Source of the DNA: Plumapathes pennacea
Taxonomy: Eukaryota; Cnidaria; Anthozoa; Antipatharia; Myriopathidae
Assembly (NCBI GenBank): GCA_964036295.1
Contig: OZ038469.1
Location: forward strand, 7,084,067 to 7,148,066
Length of the DNA: 64,000 bases
Direction of reading: 5' to 3'
Shown: one piece after another, positions 62,104 through 64,000 of the stretch
Position numbering within the stretch: position 1 is the stretch's first letter
Layout: every line of letters starts with the position of its first letter
Position numbers and translations under genes: made by a program
The notes under the pieces: model-generated
What the model was told of the DNA's origin: nothing
What the model saw: the letters and a program-made list of their open reading frames with translations, nothing else
The model's database searches: none

Positions 62104-62531
62104 ATGAATGAACGTATGTCCTGCTCCTTCAGTTCTCATGGTTCTGCGTGTTGTTTAGATGGTATAGGGTCCACGATAATACCCTTACTCGCGTGTAATC
62201 ATGACATGAAGTCGCATCTTGTCACCCTTGGTGTGAGCTCTTTGCGGCAGCGGGTGTCGACGAGGGGAGATGTTGAAACAGTCAGTGAGGTTGATTTGAT
62301 TTTGAATCGAGCTAGGACTTTCGTGGTGACCGAGGAAACAAAAACTGCCATGACGATATGCCCGACACAGGAAAAAATTAACTTCGGATTGGGCAGGAAG
62401 AAAGAGCAAGACTTGCTCATATCCGACCCATCAAGGGCCGCGGAAAAGCATGAAGAACGTGCGCCGAGTAAATGCCGTCATGTCGGCAGAAATCTTCGAA
62501 ATGCATCAAGCCCCAGTTCCCATAGGCTCAG
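62104..62531 (+). CDS. Candidate exon of a cnidarian multi-copy gene (upstream exon)
   Basis: An open frame from the ATG at 62104 ends at a possible splice donor (CAG/GTTGGT at 62531/62532). It contains scattered Cys and His (for example SACCLDG, TICPTQEK, KCRHVGR). No domain is recognised. Joined across a GT-AG intron 62532-62979, the split codon AG+C restores the frame of the downstream exon, which is the main support. An acceptor-like TGCAG at 62066-62070 allows the exon to begin at 62071 instead, making it internal. Confidence 0.4.
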
Positions 62532-62979
62532 GTTGGTATTTTGATTGAAGTAAATTGACTCTTGTTTGATTAGTCCCATGTGGTAAATCAGTGGCAACAA
62601 TTTACAACTTCCTGTCGCGACCTGAAATTGCCATTTTGATGTACGGATTCAGGACGTTAGGTTTCTAACTGATCAAATATGGTTTATTTTATTTTATCTT
62701 CATTGTCTCCTTAATTGTTAAAGAGTTCTTGCTCACTGGGGCTGATAGGTCCCTAGACTGTTCATTTATTACTGATCTATTCTCACTGGTGCCATCACGC
62801 ATGAACACAAAAGTATCGGGCGCGCGTGTGTGCCAGCGGGTCTCCAATACTTTTGAGGGAGTTCACGATGCAACCTGTATAGCGTGGCGTATAAATTGAC
62901 CCGCCCTGCTCAGGATATTCGTCTTTTCGTAAAACCGCCGCCAAACGCCATGAGCGGCGTCCCACCCTTCTCCCCGCAG

Positions 62980-64000
62980 CGATGACCTTTACCGCACAGG
63001 TGCACTTCAGCTGTCCCGCTCTTTCTCGCCTCCGGGCTCGCCTTTTGCGTGGGATGACGTTTCAGACACTCAGCACCGGTTTTATATCAGGAAAGCCAAG
63101 GAGACCATAGCTGCCTCTTTGTCCGTCATCACTCCAGGCCAAGAAGAGCAAGTGTGGGCAGCGCTACAATCTGAACCACTTTTTGACGCGGATAAAAATA
63201 ATCAAGGAAAGCGTAAGCGTTTTGACCCCTGTTCTGGTTTAGTCGACGCTTTGATAAAGGCTTATCAGCAAGCTGATCACTGGCGAACAAAACGTCAAAT
63301 ACTTTCCCTCTTTGCGGACCTTGAGGAAATGATCCCAGGTCTCTCCAAGTGGCGTATTGACCAAGCCCGCCAGCATGCAACAGAAGCTGGTAAAGGCCAG
63401 CCAGTGCCCAAAATCCCTCGCTACCGCACAAAAATTGAGTACGAGAAAGTAGATCACTTTATTCAGTACATCGCAAGACCCAAATTTGTCCAGGATGTAG
63501 CCTTTGGAACAAAAACACTCAAGCTTGACTCGGGAGAAAAGATTGTCATACCAGCAGTGATAAGGACTGTCATCCCTTCTCGCATCATAACTCAATATTT
63601 GGCCTATTGTAAAGATCAGCGGTTCGAGCCTGCAAGTGAGCGTTCCCTTTATCGGATGATTGAAGTTTGTTCAGCCTCTATGCAGAGATCCCTCCAAGGT
63701 CTTGATAACACCACTGCAGAAGGAGCTGAAGCATTTGACGAGATCTCATCTGTGTTGGAGACGTTCGCAGGTCAGGGCATCGACGTGACGGGCCTTCAAA
63801 AACAGCTAAAGAGTGGAAAACGGTATTTGAAAACTGATTTCAAGACACACGTTGGGCGAGAGGAACAGTGCGGTGACCACTGCAGTGTTCACGCACTAAG
63901 TGATGTGCATGCCACAGAGTTCACTGGAGAATGTAACCATCAACACAAATACGAATGTGAGTGCTGTGAAAGTCTAGAGAGGGTGCTGGAGGATATCGCA
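62980..64000 (+). CDS. Partial exon, uncharacterised multi-copy cnidarian protein (runs off window)
   Basis: An open frame of 340 codons (first full codon 62981) without a stop, after a good splice acceptor (CCTTCTCCCCGCAG). It encodes DDLYRTGALQLSRSFSPPG near the start, IPGLSKWRIDQARQHATEAG in the middle and EPASERSLYRMIEVCSASMQ further on. It ends in a Cys/His-rich cluster (QCGDHCSVHALSD through ECECCESL) likely to bind zinc. From memory this resembles a large unnamed family in corals and anemones, possibly transposon-borne; not checked. An in-frame stop at 62951-62953 and no early ATG argue that it starts by splicing. A TATAAATT near 62891 lies in the predicted intron. Confidence 0.6.

Noticed and set aside
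62891-62949. TATA box plus ATG as the start of the edge gene
   Set aside because: The ATG at 62949 opens only an 11-codon frame out of phase with the long exon; splicing at 62979 fits better.

Overview
The window is one edge of a tandem array of small-RNA genes in an animal genome, followed by about 3 kb of unique DNA. Each repeat unit (1,371 or 1,361 bp) carries a 5S rRNA gene on the minus strand, then a U2 and a U1 spliceosomal snRNA gene on the plus strand. The window holds 19 copies of each gene. The exon at 62980-64000 resembles, from memory and without any database search, a multi-copy uncharacterised protein family of stony corals and sea anemones. With the metazoan-type snRNAs, this makes an anthozoan cnidarian the best guess. 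Spliceosomal snRNA genes and LINEs rule out a prokaryote.

Layout. 1-221: spacer of a unit that began before the window. Unit 1 (222-7466): its U1 gene is split by LINE copy A. Units 2-11 (7467-21136): ten uninterrupted units, mostly alternating 1,371 and 1,361 bp. Units 12 and 14: the U2 gene is split by LINE copies U2-1 (21473-27217) and U2-2 (29947-35689), with intact unit 13 between them. Units 15, 16 and 18: the U1 gene is split by copies B, C and D; unit 17 is intact. Unit 19 is a slightly decayed edge unit, and array similarity stops at 60913. 60914-62070 holds no gene I can support. 62071-64000 looks like two exons of one plus-strand gene that runs off the window.

The two LINE families are distinct. 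Both have an ORF1 protein with CCHC zinc knuckles and an ORF2 protein with an N-terminal APE-type endonuclease, a reverse transcriptase and a C-terminal CCHC-like motif. This architecture fits the Tx1/L1 group. One family always enters U1 after nt 19 and duplicates U1 nt 3-19. The other always enters U2 inside the branch-point recognition sequence (nt 33-38) and deletes 2-4 nt. All six copies are full length, in the same orientation as the snRNA gene, with all main ORFs open. Both look recently active.

The elements carry unexplained RNA structure. The U1 family has a run of 6-bp/6-nt hairpins between ORF1 and ORF2, with pairing kept by compensatory and wobble changes. The same stretch is crossed by an open frame that overlaps both ORFs. 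Its 3'UTR has a perfect tRNA T-arm inside a 74-nt tRNA-like segment. The U2 family's 3'UTR has two tandem 234-bp modules that begin with the 3' half of a 5S rRNA gene, including its terminator flank, and end in a stem holding a short 7SL-like motif. The multicopy array gives the elements a target where many intact gene copies remain (17 U2, 15 U1). Array recombination appears to have duplicated and homogenised the elements along with the units.
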